Source: Streptosporangium pseudovulgare (GTDB taxonomy: Bacteria > Actinomycetota > Actinomycetes > Streptosporangiales > Streptosporangiaceae). Taken from it: DNA of 64,000 nt. Positions 1 to 8,302 of this stretch are shown piece by piece; position 1 is the first letter of the stretch; each line of letters opens with the position of its first letter. The notes under the pieces are model-generated. The model was given only the letters and a program-made list of their open reading frames with translations, was not told the DNA's origin and did not search any database. The stretch covers positions 248,001 to 312,000 of the forward strand of contig NZ_BMQJ01000004.1 of the NCBI RefSeq assembly GCF_014648055.1, given 5' to 3'. Made by a program: the position numbers and the translations under genes.

Positions 1-236
1 CGTCCGGTGCGGCTCATCGTCCATGCGGGGGCAGCGAGCGGTTGCGGGCAGCTCAGTTGAGCATCAGCCAGGCTTGCGTGGTCCCGGAGATACCCCGTCA
101 AGATCATCCCCCTATGTCCCCTGGTCAAGGGCTTAAGGTCGCATGTGGTTGCCCTAGGCGACCTGTCCAGGGTCCGGTAGGCGAAAGACACACGACTGAA
201 AACCGCAGGCCAGGGGTCTAACGACCGGTCAAGATG
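1..236. other. Left flank, no gene seen
   Basis: No convincing coding region. It lies outside the left att copy, so it is the chromosomal side of the AICE insertion. A stretch at 100-120 (AAGATCATCC then TATGTCCC) resembles sequences inside the element at 350-370 and 16284-16306. Confidence 0.5.
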
Positions 237-286
237 GTGCCCCCGGCATGATTCGAACATGCGACACCCGCTTTAGGAGAGCGGTG
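237..286 (-). repeat. att copy (left), partial tRNA-Arg
   Basis: A 50-bp stretch identical to 16412-16461. It contains the tRNA-Arg 3' half from the anticodon stem to the discriminator base, with no 5' half beside it. This is the usual product of site-specific integration into a tRNA 3' end. Confidence 0.9.
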
Positions 287-809
287 GTCGCATAGAGGGA
301 TCATGCGGCGTGAGCTGGGCGAACGTCCCATGTAGCCCCATCCCTTGAAAGATCATCCCGTGCATGTCCCACACTCGTCAGATTTGGGATCGAGAAGGAA
401 GGGTGGCATGGCTGCCTGCTTGCAAGGGGAGGCGGCCACGGCGTAGAGGCTCCTGCCCTGGTGACTCGGCGGAAGCAATCCCGTGGCATGTGATCGCGAA
501 GGCGGTATTGCTGTACGGCAAGGAGCACGCGATGGGACCTAACCATCTGATCCGTAGTTAGAGAGTGATCGTTCAGGCGTGTCTAGACCCGTTGGCATTT
601 GCGTTACAAGATCATTTAGTGCCGAGAGATCCGATCCGTGGCGGCCGCCGACGCCTACGGCGAAGTTTGATCAAGGCGGTTGGCGTCGGCGGTTGCCACG
701 GTCCGCGGGGGTCTGGGGGCGGCGGAGCCCCCAGTTGTGGGATGGGAAGGTGAGGAGTTCGCGATAGGCTGTGGCGTCCGCCCCTCCCGTGACATCGAAG
801 GAAACTCAC
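287..809. other. Leader of the R-M operon, no gene recognised
   Basis: Short open frames here lack recognisable content and ribosome-binding sites. A strong hairpin lies at 713-734, with arms CTGGGGGC and GCCCCCAG and a 6-nt loop. It precedes the R-M genes and could be an upstream terminator or attenuator. A weaker candidate start for the methylase lies at 771. Confidence 0.4.
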
Positions 810-2810
810 GTGCTGGTGCCTGCTGCCCTGACCACTCCCACAGTTACCCCGGTCGGTTCGGTTCCAGAGGGTAAAGTCGCGGACTATCTCACTGGCAAGT
901 TGGTTAACGACACTGCCGAAGAGTATGTTCGCCAGAACATCGAAAAAGCATTGGTTCGGCAGTACAAGTACGCGGCGAAGGACTGCGAGCCTGAGTTCCC
1001 CATTCGAGTCGGCAGCAGCAGGAAGCGGGTCGACATTGTGGTCTTTGGTCCAGGTCAGGACCATGCTCAAGCTAATGCGTACATCTTGGTCGAGACTAAA
1101 AAAGCCGACGTTAAGCCAACCCACCGCACCGAGGGAATCGGGCAGCTTCAGTCCTACATGGCCGCGTGTCTTAACGTCCAATATGGCATGTGGACCAACG
1201 GCGATGATCGGTTCTGTTATGCCAAGCGATCAGACGGTAAGGGTAGCTGGACCTTTGATGAGATCATCGACATCCCTGGCTTTGGCCAGACGGAGGAAGA
1301 CGCTCAGCGGCCTAAGCGGCGAGATCTAAAGGTAGCTACCGCTGACAACCTCCTATTTGCTTTCCGTCGGTGTCACAACTACATCGCCGCGCATGAAGGC
1401 AAGCAGAAGACCGAAGCCTTCTGGGAATTGCTCAAACTAATCTTCACCAAGATTGAAGATGAGCGCTCAAACAAGATCAACTTTTATGCGACGCCGAGTG
1501 AGCGTGAGAACGCTTCCGTCGCCACCTCGGCTAAGAAGCGTATTCAAGAGTTGTTCAAAAATAAGGTCGTCCTGAAATATCCGACGATCTTCGAAGCTAG
1601 AGACATGACCATCGACCTGAAGCCGAGCGTCGTGGCCTATGTTGTGACTCAGCTACAGGGATACTCTTTGCTTGCGTCGCCCGTCGACGTTAAAGGCGTA
1701 GCATACGAGGAGATTGTCGGATCGAACCTGCGCGGCGATCGGGGCGAGTTCTTTACTCCCCGCAATGCCTGCCGCATGGCCGTTACAATGCTAAATCCTC
1801 AACCCGATGAGCGTATCCTCGACCCTTCGTGTGGTACGGGTGGATTCCTCATCACAGCGATGAACCATGCTGTCGACCATATCGAACGCAGCGAGCGTGA
1901 ACAGTGGATCGACCCAGCGAATGGTACTGATGCCGAACGCCAAGAATTGTTCCGGCGCCGCTCGGAGTATCTGTCCCAGTGCGTCTTCGGGATTGATTTG
2001 AATCCAGCGCTTGTGCGTGCAGCGAAGATGAACATGGTCATGAACAATGATGGTTCGGGTGGGCTCTGGCAGGCAAACACCCTAGAGAACCCGCACATGT
2101 GGCAGAGTGACCTTCGTACTCGGGTACCGCTTGGGAGCATCGACGTTATCGTGTCGAACCCTCCCTTTGGAACCAAGATTCCCATTGATGACGAAGGAAC
2201 GTTGTCGCAGTACGAACTCGCTGCTACGTGGGATCAGGACGACGCAGGTAATTGGACGATCCGTCGTGACAAGCATGGAAACCCTGTGCTTCAAAAGTCC
2301 CAGCCACCCGAGATCCTATTCATTGAGCGATGCCTTCAGCTGCTAAAGCCTGGAGTTGGTCGTATGGCCATGGTCATTCCAAACGGCATTCTCAACAACC
2401 CCGGTCTAGCTTACGTTCGTCACTGGCTGGTGCGGCGTGCACAGATTCTTGCCGTCGTCGATATGCATCGCGACCTGTTCCAGCCGGGTAATGATACTCA
2501 GACCTCGATGGTTCTTATGCGAAGGCTTAATTCCGAGGAAATAGCAAACGCAGAATCTACAGGTCTCGACTACCCGATTTTCATGGCCGTTGCTGAGAGT
2601 ATCGGACACGACAAGCGCGGCAATGTTATCTATCGACGGACGGCCGAAGGTGAGGACGCCTTGGTTAGCCGTGTTGAAACAGTGACTGAAATCGACCAGG
2701 AAACCGGGGCTGAGGTGTTGCGCGAGATCGAGGTAACCGAGCGCCAGGTCGACGACGAGCTTCCAGAAGTTGCGACTGCATACCTCCGTTGGCTAAGCGA
2801 GCAGCGATGA
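810..2810 (+). CDS. Restriction-modification fusion: PD-(D/E)xK nuclease + N6-adenine methylase (BcgI-A-like)
   Basis: A bifunctional enzyme of about 666 aa. The N-terminal ~200 residues resemble the HsdR N-terminal nuclease fold, with D75 (RVDIVVF) and E95-x-K97 (ILVETKK) as likely catalytic residues. The centre and C-terminus form an HsdM-type gamma methyltransferase with motif I DPSCGTGGF (about 338-346) and motif IV NPPF (about 450-453), so adenine-N6 methylation is predicted. I prefer the GTG at 810 because AAGGA sits 7 nt upstream; GTG 771 is possible but poorly spaced. The S-subunit gene overlaps by ATGA. There is no separate HsdR helicase, so the pair matches type IIB (BcgI A/B) better than type I. 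GC is visibly lower than the surroundings, suggesting separate acquisition. Confidence 0.82.
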   Translation: MLVPAALTTPTVTPVGSVPEGKVADYLTGKLVNDTAEEYVRQNIEKALVRQYKYAAKDCEPEFPIRVGSSRKRVDIVVFGPGQDHAQANAYILVETKKADVKPTHRTEGIGQLQSYMAACLNVQYGMWTNGDDRFCYAKRSDGKGSWTFDEIIDIPGFGQTEEDAQRPKRRDLKVATADNLLFAFRRCHNYIAAHEGKQKTEAFWELLKLIFTKIEDERSNKINFYATPSERENASVATSAKKRIQELFKNKVVLKYPTIFEARDMTIDLKPSVVAYVVTQLQGYSLLASPVDVKGVAYEEIVGSNLRGDRGEFFTPRNACRMAVTMLNPQPDERILDPSCGTGGFLITAMNHAVDHIERSEREQWIDPANGTDAERQELFRRRSEYLSQCVFGIDLNPALVRAAKMNMVMNNDGSGGLWQANTLENPHMWQSDLRTRVPLGSIDVIVSNPPFGTKIPIDDEGTLSQYELAATWDQDDAGNWTIRRDKHGNPVLQKSQPPEILFIERCLQLLKPGVGRMAMVIPNGILNNPGLAYVRHWLVRRAQILAVVDMHRDLFQPGNDTQTSMVLMRRLNSEEIANAESTGLDYPIFMAVAESIGHDKRGNVIYRRTAEGEDALVSRVETVTEIDQETGAEVLREIEVTERQVDDELPEVATAYLRWLSEQR

Positions 2811-4183
2811 TCGTCGCACCAGTTCGCGCAAAGCTAGCGTTTGCAGACGGACGCCTCGATGCTAAGTACCACTGCTCTCCTGGCGTCCAGGCGAATGAGC
2901 ACATTCTGTTGCTCAAGGAGGGGGGTGCGGAACTTCGCCCCCTTGCTGGAGAAGGAGGCTTGGGTTACGTCAGCCCTACATCTCGTACGAAGCGTGTCTA
3001 TGCCGCCGCCGGCGAGGAATCGATCCCATACCTACGTCCGTACGATGTGTTCGACTATCTCCCCCAAGCGGCCGATCTCCTTTCCAAGGCAGGAAACGCC
3101 GACTTCGGCCGTCTAATGCCAAAGCCCGGAACAATCCTTCAGACATGTTCGGGTCGGAATCTTGGACCGCTGGCATACGCCGACGAGTACATAAGTCGGT
3201 TCGTCGTGAGCGACGATATGCTCCGTCTCAACATCGAGAATGAAAGCGATCGTCTGTACGCATTGACTTTCCTTAGTACGCCAACAGGTCAAGCTCTGCT
3301 CACGCGCAGTAAGACTGGTAATGTAATCGATCACCTATCCGCCGAAGACCTTGGGGCAGTCCAAGTCCCGTTCATCGACGACGCTTTCACGGTAGAAATT
3401 GTCGGACTCATGCGTAAGGCAATTAGTGTACGGGAACAAGCAAGGATTCGACTGGACGAACTAGTTGCCGACTTCCAGGAAGCGCTCCCGCCGATCAAGC
3501 GGTCAGGAAAACTCCGTGATGGCTGGACGCAGAACGCTAGTGCGCTCGGAAGTCGACTCGATGCGGCATACCATGATCCGCTTGTTAGTCGAACCCGAGA
3601 GGCGCTTGCAGCTATTGGCGGCGTGAAGGTAGGCGAGGTCGCTCAGACGTCCATGCCGAACCGCTATAAGCGCTATTATGTGGAGTCGGAATTCGGTCGT
3701 CCAATTCTCTCGGGGCGCCAACTTCTTCAGATGAGGCCGGTGAATCTTCAATACATCGCCGCTCGGGCACTCGACTTCTCTGAATACGAACTAGGTGTCG
3801 GGACTCTTGTGTTTGGTGCACGAGGTCGCGCCGAAGAACGTATCTCTCTTCCCGCTCTAATCACGGAGGAACGAGCGGACTGGCTAGCCAGTCACAATGT
3901 GATGAGGGTCCGCCCTAATGAGGGTACGAGCCCTGGGTGGCTTTATCTTTGCTTTGCCTCCAGGCACGTCCAATTGCAGGTGAAAGCGAGCGCTTTCGGC
4001 TCGGTTGTTGATGTCGTTGATCCTTACAACCTCAATGATGTGATTCTCCCGCCACTTGACGAGGAAAGTGGTGATGCTGCGTTGCAGTGCTGGCGCGACT
4101 TGGGCGCTGCGAACACTCTTGAGGCTGAAGCGGTAAATCGATTTGAGGCAGCTATCCTGCGCAAGGTAGGCGCCTCTATCTGA
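2807..4183 (+). CDS. Specificity (S) subunit of the R-M system
   Basis: About 458 aa with two similar halves. Each begins with a target-recognition-domain signature (LDAKYH near residue 18 and LDAAYH near residue 250), and helical linkers lie between and after them (for example the VREQARIRLDELVADFQ region). This is the layout of HsdS or BcgI-B, which read a bipartite DNA site. ATG 2807 overlaps the methylase stop as ATGA; TTG 2789 is an alternative. The protein should direct both methylation and cleavage by its partner. The recognition site cannot be read from sequence. Confidence 0.85.
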   Translation: MIVAPVRAKLAFADGRLDAKYHCSPGVQANEHILLLKEGGAELRPLAGEGGLGYVSPTSRTKRVYAAAGEESIPYLRPYDVFDYLPQAADLLSKAGNADFGRLMPKPGTILQTCSGRNLGPLAYADEYISRFVVSDDMLRLNIENESDRLYALTFLSTPTGQALLTRSKTGNVIDHLSAEDLGAVQVPFIDDAFTVEIVGLMRKAISVREQARIRLDELVADFQEALPPIKRSGKLRDGWTQNASALGSRLDAAYHDPLVSRTREALAAIGGVKVGEVAQTSMPNRYKRYYVESEFGRPILSGRQLLQMRPVNLQYIAARALDFSEYELGVGTLVFGARGRAEERISLPALITEERADWLASHNVMRVRPNEGTSPGWLYLCFASRHVQLQVKASAFGSVVDVVDPYNLNDVILPPLDEESGDAALQCWRDLGAANTLEAEAVNRFEAAILRKVGASI

Positions 4184-4185
4184 CA

Positions 4186-4207
4186 CTTCTTTCCTGTGCG
4201 GAAGAAG
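4186..4207 (+). terminator. Hairpin after the R-M operon
   Basis: CTTCTTTCC pairs with GGAAGAAG around a TGTGC loop, three bases after the S-gene stop. The remaining bases to 4377 show nothing further. Confidence 0.6.
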
Positions 4208-4377
4208 TTAACGGCACCGTCTGGGTATCCACTGCGGCTGAATCGGACGGAACGGGGCGCATCCCGGTGCGTGGGCGGCGCGGCCGCGACCGGCCGGAGA
4301 GCCGCAGCGCGGCCGGCGACCGCCCGACGCACGGCGGGCCGCGAAGCGGACCGCCTTTAAAGACGGAGAGAAAGTTC

Positions 4378-4686
4378 TCATTCAGCCGGTGCTGGCTGGC
4401 CTTCGGGCCGGCCCTGGTCGTCTCCGGGTTCGATGCGCTCGGGTGGTCCGCCGGTCTTGGGGTCGGCGACGAAGGTCCCGATGTTGCGGACGGTGTAGAC
4501 GAGTCCTTCGGCGATGAGGGCATTGATCACCTTGCGAGCGGTTCGTCGGGCGATCCCGAACTCTTCAGCCATGCGCGGCTCCCCAGGGACGGGGTGCCCC
4601 GGCTTGTACTCGCCGGCTTGAATGCGTCGACGCATCTCGGCGAGAACCTGCTCTGACTTGGGCTGATCAGGCCGGAAGTGGATCAC
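4378..4686 (-). CDS. GntR-family regulator (short)
   Basis: About 102 aa, essentially one winged-helix domain (SEQVLAEMRRRIQAGEY, then a recognition-helix region GIARRTARKVINALIAEGLV, then the wing YTVRNIGTFVA). There is no effector domain, as is common in AICE-borne GntR repressors of the KorSA type. I chose GTG 4686 because the protein then begins VIHFRPDQP, as in relatives. A TATCGT box 7 nt upstream suggests a leaderless message. It is divergent from the gene at 4793, with direct repeats between them. Confidence 0.8.
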   Translation of the reverse strand: MIHFRPDQPKSEQVLAEMRRRIQAGEYKPGHPVPGEPRMAEEFGIARRTARKVINALIAEGLVYTVRNIGTFVADPKTGGPPERIEPGDDQGRPEGQPAPAE

Positions 4687-4750
4687 AGTACAAACGATAG
4701 GAAGCGACCGGTAGCCCCAGGTCAACAGACGTTACGACACGTACCGATCA

Positions 4751-4793
4751 GCAGGAGTAGGAAAAAGTGTTGAGGGGTAGGCAGGAGTAGGAA
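4751..4793. promoter_or_regulatory. Two direct repeats, candidate operator
   Basis: GCAGGAGTAGGAA occurs at 4751-4763 and again at 4781-4793, 30 bp apart (about three helical turns), in the divergent region between the GntR gene and the next operon. The second copy overlaps the ribosome-binding site and start of the gene at 4793. Candidate binding site of the adjacent regulator. Confidence 0.5.
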
Positions 4794-5161
4794 TGACTGT
4801 TTATCCTGGACAGGATGTCGACGGGAGGGAAGTCATGGTCACAGCCTTGCCCGATGAAGCGGGCGCGGTGGATGCGGCTGAGGAGCTTCGTAATGCCCTG
4901 GCCGAGCATGAGATCCCTGCCGATGTCCATGACGGCTACGGCCTGGCGGTGGTGTCGGTGTGGGTCGATCTGCTCGTCTGGTGCGACGGGCGGCGCTTCT
5001 GGTGGCGCACCGAATGGAACGCCCGCCAGCGCCGCCCGGTCTACGCCTGGCACTCGGCGCTGGAACCCGTCCAGGCGGCGCAGCGGGTCGCCCGACGTTA
5101 TGCCGACCTGCGCCGCGAGCACCCGGCGCGGCCGGAAGAGCGCAGCGCATGTCCGCAGTGA
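4793..5161 (+). CDS. Hypothetical AICE protein, 122 aa
   Basis: No recognised domain. A compact alpha/beta-looking protein with a Trp/Arg-rich centre (DGRRFWWRTEWNARQRR) and a basic C-terminal helix. ATG 4793 has AGGAG 5 nt upstream. The next gene starts inside its last codons, so they are probably co-translated. Confidence 0.6.
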   Translation: MTVYPGQDVDGREVMVTALPDEAGAVDAAEELRNALAEHEIPADVHDGYGLAVVSVWVDLLVWCDGRRFWWRTEWNARQRRPVYAWHSALEPVQAAQRVARRYADLRREHPARPEERSACPQ

Positions 5162-5436
5162 GCCACTGCCTGAGCCCGCACGCGGCAAGGCCGCAGCACG
5201 GCTGCGAACGGTTGGTGTGGCGGGCGCCGTGCCGGTCGCTGGTGCGGGTACGGCCGGTGGCCTGGACGTGCTCATGCCGGGCAACGGTCTATGAGCTGTG
5301 CGTCGGTGGCGGGCGGGCGTTCCTGCGCCGGACGGTCCAGCTCGACGGCGCACCCCATGTCCAAGAGACCACGCGCGTGTCGATCGCTGAAGCTCAGGCC
5401 ACCTGGACGGCGGTTCTGTCCGGGCACGCCTGCTGA
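5149..5436 (+). CDS. Hypothetical cysteine-containing protein, 95 aa
   Basis: It begins MSAVSHCLSPH and has several Cys/His residues (HGCERLVWRAPC, WTCSC), possibly a small metal-binding protein. It overlaps the preceding gene by 13 bp. No known family recognised; the coupling and codon pattern favour a real gene. Confidence 0.5.
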   Translation: MSAVSHCLSPHAARPQHGCERLVWRAPCRSLVRVRPVAWTCSCRATVYELCVGGGRAFLRRTVQLDGAPHVQETTRVSIAEAQATWTAVLSGHAC

Positions 5437-5442
5437 AAGACG

Positions 5443-5483
5443 GGCGGGGCGGCGAGAAAAGGAGGGGATCTCGCCGCCCCGCC
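5443..5483 (+). terminator. Very strong 14-bp hairpin with an SD-like loop
   Basis: GGCGGGGCGGCGAG pairs perfectly with CTCGCCGCCCCGCC. The 13-nt loop contains AAAAGGAGGGG, a strong Shine-Dalgarno-like sequence, with no start codon nearby. It lies 6 nt after the preceding stop. Probably a terminator, possibly a structured small RNA. Confidence 0.6.
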
Positions 5484-5730
5484 TGCCGGGAGCTCATCCC
5501 ACACGGCTCCCGGCCCCCAGACTTCCCCCGCCCCTCGCCGGCCGTCCCCAATGGTGACTCGGTCTCGACGTCGGCCCCGGGAGCGGTGCCCGCCGCCCCC
5601 GTCGGTCACCGCTCTGCGCGTTCCCCGTAGACGGGGCCGACCATCCGAGGAGACACCACCGGTCCGGCAGGGGCGGGGGAAGCACGAAACACCCGCCGCT
5701 CAGGCGGCCACCGTAGGAGGAGGCGGAAGG

Positions 5731-5943
5731 ATGACGGACCGGCTCTCCCCCGGCGGCTGCCCGCACCGCTCGGTGTCGTGGACATCGACCCCGGACGGGG
5801 CATGGACCGGCGCGCGGTGCGCCGGCTGCGGGACCTGGTGGCGGCTGGACCTGATCCCGCCGGAGGTGGCGGCGCGGCTCACCGGGGGTGTGCCTCCTCG
5901 CGAGAACGCCCGGCCGTGCGCAACCTGTCGTAGGCGCCCATGA
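5731..5943 (+). CDS. Small zinc-ribbon-like protein, 70 aa
   Basis: ATG 5731 follows GGAGGAGGCGGAAGG, a strong ribosome-binding region. The protein has cysteine pairs in CPH, CAGCGTWW and CATC, consistent with a small zinc ribbon. Function unknown. Its last 65 bp overlap the end of the convergent kinase gene on the other strand. Confidence 0.55.
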   Translation: MTDRLSPGGCPHRSVSWTSTPDGAWTGARCAGCGTWWRLDLIPPEVAARLTGGVPPRENARPCATCRRRP

Positions 5944-6472
5944 TCTCCTTGGCTGCGGCCTCAGCGTCGATCCGGTCGGTGTGGAGGCGCAGGTGAAAGA
6001 ATCCCGCGTCCGCGCCGGTCTCCAGGTCGGTGAGGGTCTCGTCCCACGCGGCAAGGCGCCGCTCGGTGTCGGCGTCGCCACGGCCCCGGGAGCGCTGAGC
6101 GGTGACCTCGCGCGGCACCCACAGCAATACCCGCAGCCATCCGTCCGGCTCGCGGCCGACGAGGCGGCGCAGGTCGGCGAGGTTGCCCATGTGCGTGACC
6201 GGTACGGCTCCGGCGGCGGTCAGCGCTTCGATCGTCTGCCGGTCGACGGCGTAGACATTGCCGTAGCGGTGCGTCTCGGCCAGCAGCCGCCCGGCCTCAC
6301 GCAGCTCGGCGAGACGATCGGCGGTGACGAACTCATACCCCTGGCCGCGGCCGGTGCCGACCTTGAGCTTGGGCAGCAACACGAACCGCGGATCGGCTCG
6401 GGTAAGGGCGGCGGTGACGGTGTCCTTGCCGCTGGCCGGCGGGCCGTACAGAACGACTCCGGCCCGGTTCAC
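5879..6472 (-). CDS. P-loop kinase, guanylate-kinase-like, 197 aa
   Basis: It begins MNRAGVVLYGPPASGKDT, with the Walker A motif at residues 10-18 and the fold of small nucleoside/nucleotide kinases. GTG 6472 overlaps the stop of the upstream HTH/ATPase gene (GTGA), so the two form one translational unit. Substrate unknown; zeta-toxin-like or nucleotide kinases are both possible. It lies inside the AICE and is not needed for known AICE functions, so it may be a stability or cargo gene. Confidence 0.65.
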   Translation of the reverse strand: MNRAGVVLYGPPASGKDTVTAALTRADPRFVLLPKLKVGTGRGQGYEFVTADRLAELREAGRLLAETHRYGNVYAVDRQTIEALTAAGAVPVTHMGNLADLRRLVGREPDGWLRVLLWVPREVTAQRSRGRGDADTERRLAAWDETLTDLETGADAGFFHLRLHTDRIDAEAAAKEIMGAYDRLRTAGRSREEAHPR

Positions 6473-7503
6473 GACAAGATCCGCTTGAGGGCTTCGCGGG
6501 TCTGGTCGGCGAGACTGATCGCCGACCCGAGCCGGTTGTCGACGGTGACGTGGGCGGTGGGCGGACTGGTCTCGACGTCCAGGCCGGCCACGTACTGCTC
6601 CCAGTTCTCCAGCTTCCAAGCGTCCCGGGCGGCGCCGCGGAACTCGATGTACTCCCGCATCGACTCCGGATCGCAGCGGACCCAGATCGCGGCCACGTCC
6701 ACGCCCTTGGCCGCGCACCGGTTCTCCAGCCGGGCGAACCACTCCTCATCCTTGAGCTCGGCGATGAAGGGCGCCGACAGGATGGCCGAGGTGCCGACCT
6801 TGAGGTTGTCCCACGCGGTCTCCATCAGGCACCGGTACTCGAACGGCCGGACCTCCTTGAGGTACAGCTCGGTGTGGCGGTCGTGGGGGTCGCCACCGAG
6901 GGAGATGAGCAGCCGCTCCACGATGCAGCGGGTCAGGGAGTCCTTGTCCAGGAACGCCCAGCCGGTGATGTCGGACAGGAAGCGGGAGAACTCCGTCTTG
7001 CCCGATCCGGCGTATCCGCCGACGAGGACGAGGATGGGCTTGGGGCTGCCGCCGCCGTGGCGCCGGCGCCAGGCGTCGACCACCCGGTTGCGCAACAGGG
7101 CTTGCGGGGAACCGGAGCTGATGTCTCCGACGGAGACCTTGGTGAAGGCTTCCTCAATGACCTGGGCGGCGGCGTTGTCCGCGGCGGGGTCGGCGGGCGC
7201 GGGCAAATCGGAAATCATGATTTCCGCTTTCTGGGATTCACCGGGCAAGGGGGGTCGAAAGCCAAGTTCAGGCTCGGTGGCCTGGTAAAGCAGGCAATAT
7301 GCGCGCCGGTAATGCGGGCCTGGATAGACGGCGCCTTGCTCGTGCGACCAGATGGTCTGGAAGTTCGCGGCCGGTACGGCAAGGCCGTGACCGCTGGCCG
7401 CCTGGCGGAGCCGCTCGCCCGCGGCCTCCAGGGTCAGACCGTGGGCCTCACGGTGTTCCCGCAGGCGGGAAGGGGTCCAGCCGGGGCGCTGGGTCGTCTT
7501 CAT
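6469..7503 (-). CDS. HTH + P-loop ATPase/kinase protein
   Basis: 344 aa. The N-terminal ~85 residues resemble an XRE-type helix-turn-helix (SRLREHREAHGLTLEAAGE), followed by a linker. The C-terminal kinase-like domain has Walker A GGYAGSGKT at 162-170. The architecture resembles regulator-kinase fusions and zeta-toxin-type kinases. Coupled to a second small kinase downstream. ATG 7503 is the first in frame. Substrate and role are not deducible. Confidence 0.65.
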   Translation of the reverse strand: MKTTQRPGWTPSRLREHREAHGLTLEAAGERLRQAASGHGLAVPAANFQTIWSHEQGAVYPGPHYRRAYCLLYQATEPELGFRPPLPGESQKAEIMISDLPAPADPAADNAAAQVIEEAFTKVSVGDISSGSPQALLRNRVVDAWRRRHGGGSPKPILVLVGGYAGSGKTEFSRFLSDITGWAFLDKDSLTRCIVERLLISLGGDPHDRHTELYLKEVRPFEYRCLMETAWDNLKVGTSAILSAPFIAELKDEEWFARLENRCAAKGVDVAAIWVRCDPESMREYIEFRGAARDAWKLENWEQYVAGLDVETSPPTAHVTVDNRLGSAISLADQTREALKRILS

Positions 7504-7700
7504 TGCATACCTTCGCCTTCACGCTATGGAGGGTCGTGCGCGGTGTGCGGTCGTGCATGTGAAAACGCTCGTGTAAATGGACGTTGAGAGCAGCTGAAGA
7601 AGCTTAACCAGCTCGACGTGATACCGGGAAGCCGCAGCTCACGGTGGAATTAGGTCACGCCGCAAGGCGGTAAGGACACCACCGAACAGAGGGGGAAGCG

Positions 7701-7847
7701 ATGATTCCGGACCCTCAGCGCATCGTCTGGGAGTTGAACGCGATCCGGGCGGAGCTGGACGAGCTGGCGTGCCGGCTCGGTGAGATCAGCCTCGCTCTTC
7801 GAAGACTGCCGCCTCAAGAGCGGAGAGACGGTCCCCCATCTGCTTGA
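7701..7847 (+). CDS. Small protein, 48 aa
   Basis: ATG 7701 has AGAGGGGGAAG just upstream. The protein is a single amphipathic helix (IVWELNAIRAELDELACRLGEISLALRRL). It runs convergently into the end of the GntR gene, overlapping by 62 bp. Small coiled-coil proteins of this kind occur in AICEs; no function recognised. Confidence 0.45.
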   Translation: MIPDPQRIVWELNAIRAELDELACRLGEISLALRRLPPQERRDGPPSA

Positions 7848-8154
7848 GCGATTGGCGCATCTGGGTGATCTGCTCCAGGATCTCCGACGCCGCTTCCGGG
7901 GTGACCGGCTCGGACGGCTCGGCGGGGGCCTGGCGGACGAACACTCCCTTGCCCTGCTGGCCGACTACAAGCCCTTCGGTCCGTAGGACGCTGATCGCGG
8001 CTTTGATCACGCTGGCGGAGACGTCGAAGCGTTCGCAGAGCTGGGCGGTGGACGGCAGGGCGGCGCCGGGTTGCAGAGAGCCGGCGCGGATCTGCCCGCG
8101 CAGTTCGTCGACGATCTGCAGGTAGGCCGGTCGGCCGGTCTTCTCCACCATCAT
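7786..8154 (-). CDS. GntR-family regulator with C-terminal coiled coil
   Basis: About 122 aa. The winged helix (PAYLQIVDELRGQIRAG, recognition helix DVSASVIKAAISVLRTEGLV, wing QQGKGVFVR) is followed by a helical C-terminus (ASEILEQITQMRQSLKQMGDRLSALEAAV) likely to dimerise. ATG 8154 has GAGGAG 7 nt upstream. Divergent from the SCO3933-like/FtsK operon, whose promoter contains a palindrome; it probably represses transfer and replication genes. Confidence 0.8.
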   Translation of the reverse strand: MMVEKTGRPAYLQIVDELRGQIRAGSLQPGAALPSTAQLCERFDVSASVIKAAISVLRTEGLVVGQQGKGVFVRQAPAEPSEPVTPEAASEILEQITQMRQSLKQMGDRLSALEAAVFEERG

Positions 8155-8227
8155 CTGTGCTCTCCTCGTCTCGCCTCCAGTTGAGCACACCCCGGTAAAG
8201 AAACCAACCAGGACGCCAAAGCACTCC

Positions 8228-8256
8228 TTGACAACTTAGAATTCCAAGCGTTCTAT
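8228..8256 (+). promoter_or_regulatory. Promoter with embedded operator for the AICE transfer operon
   Basis: TTGACA (8228-8233), 17-bp spacer, TTCTAT (8251-8256). TAGAA-N9-TTCTA (8237-8255) lies between and over the boxes, where a GntR repressor would block polymerase. Divergent from the GntR gene at 7786-8154. Confidence 0.6.
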
Positions 8257-8302
8257 GTACTCCAAGAGTTCCACCATCCCACTTCAGCAAAGGACATCAG
8301 CC

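Noticed and set aside
810..4183. Classical type I R-M system
   Set aside because: No HsdR helicase gene within the element; the nuclease domain is fused to the methylase, pointing to type IIB/IIG.
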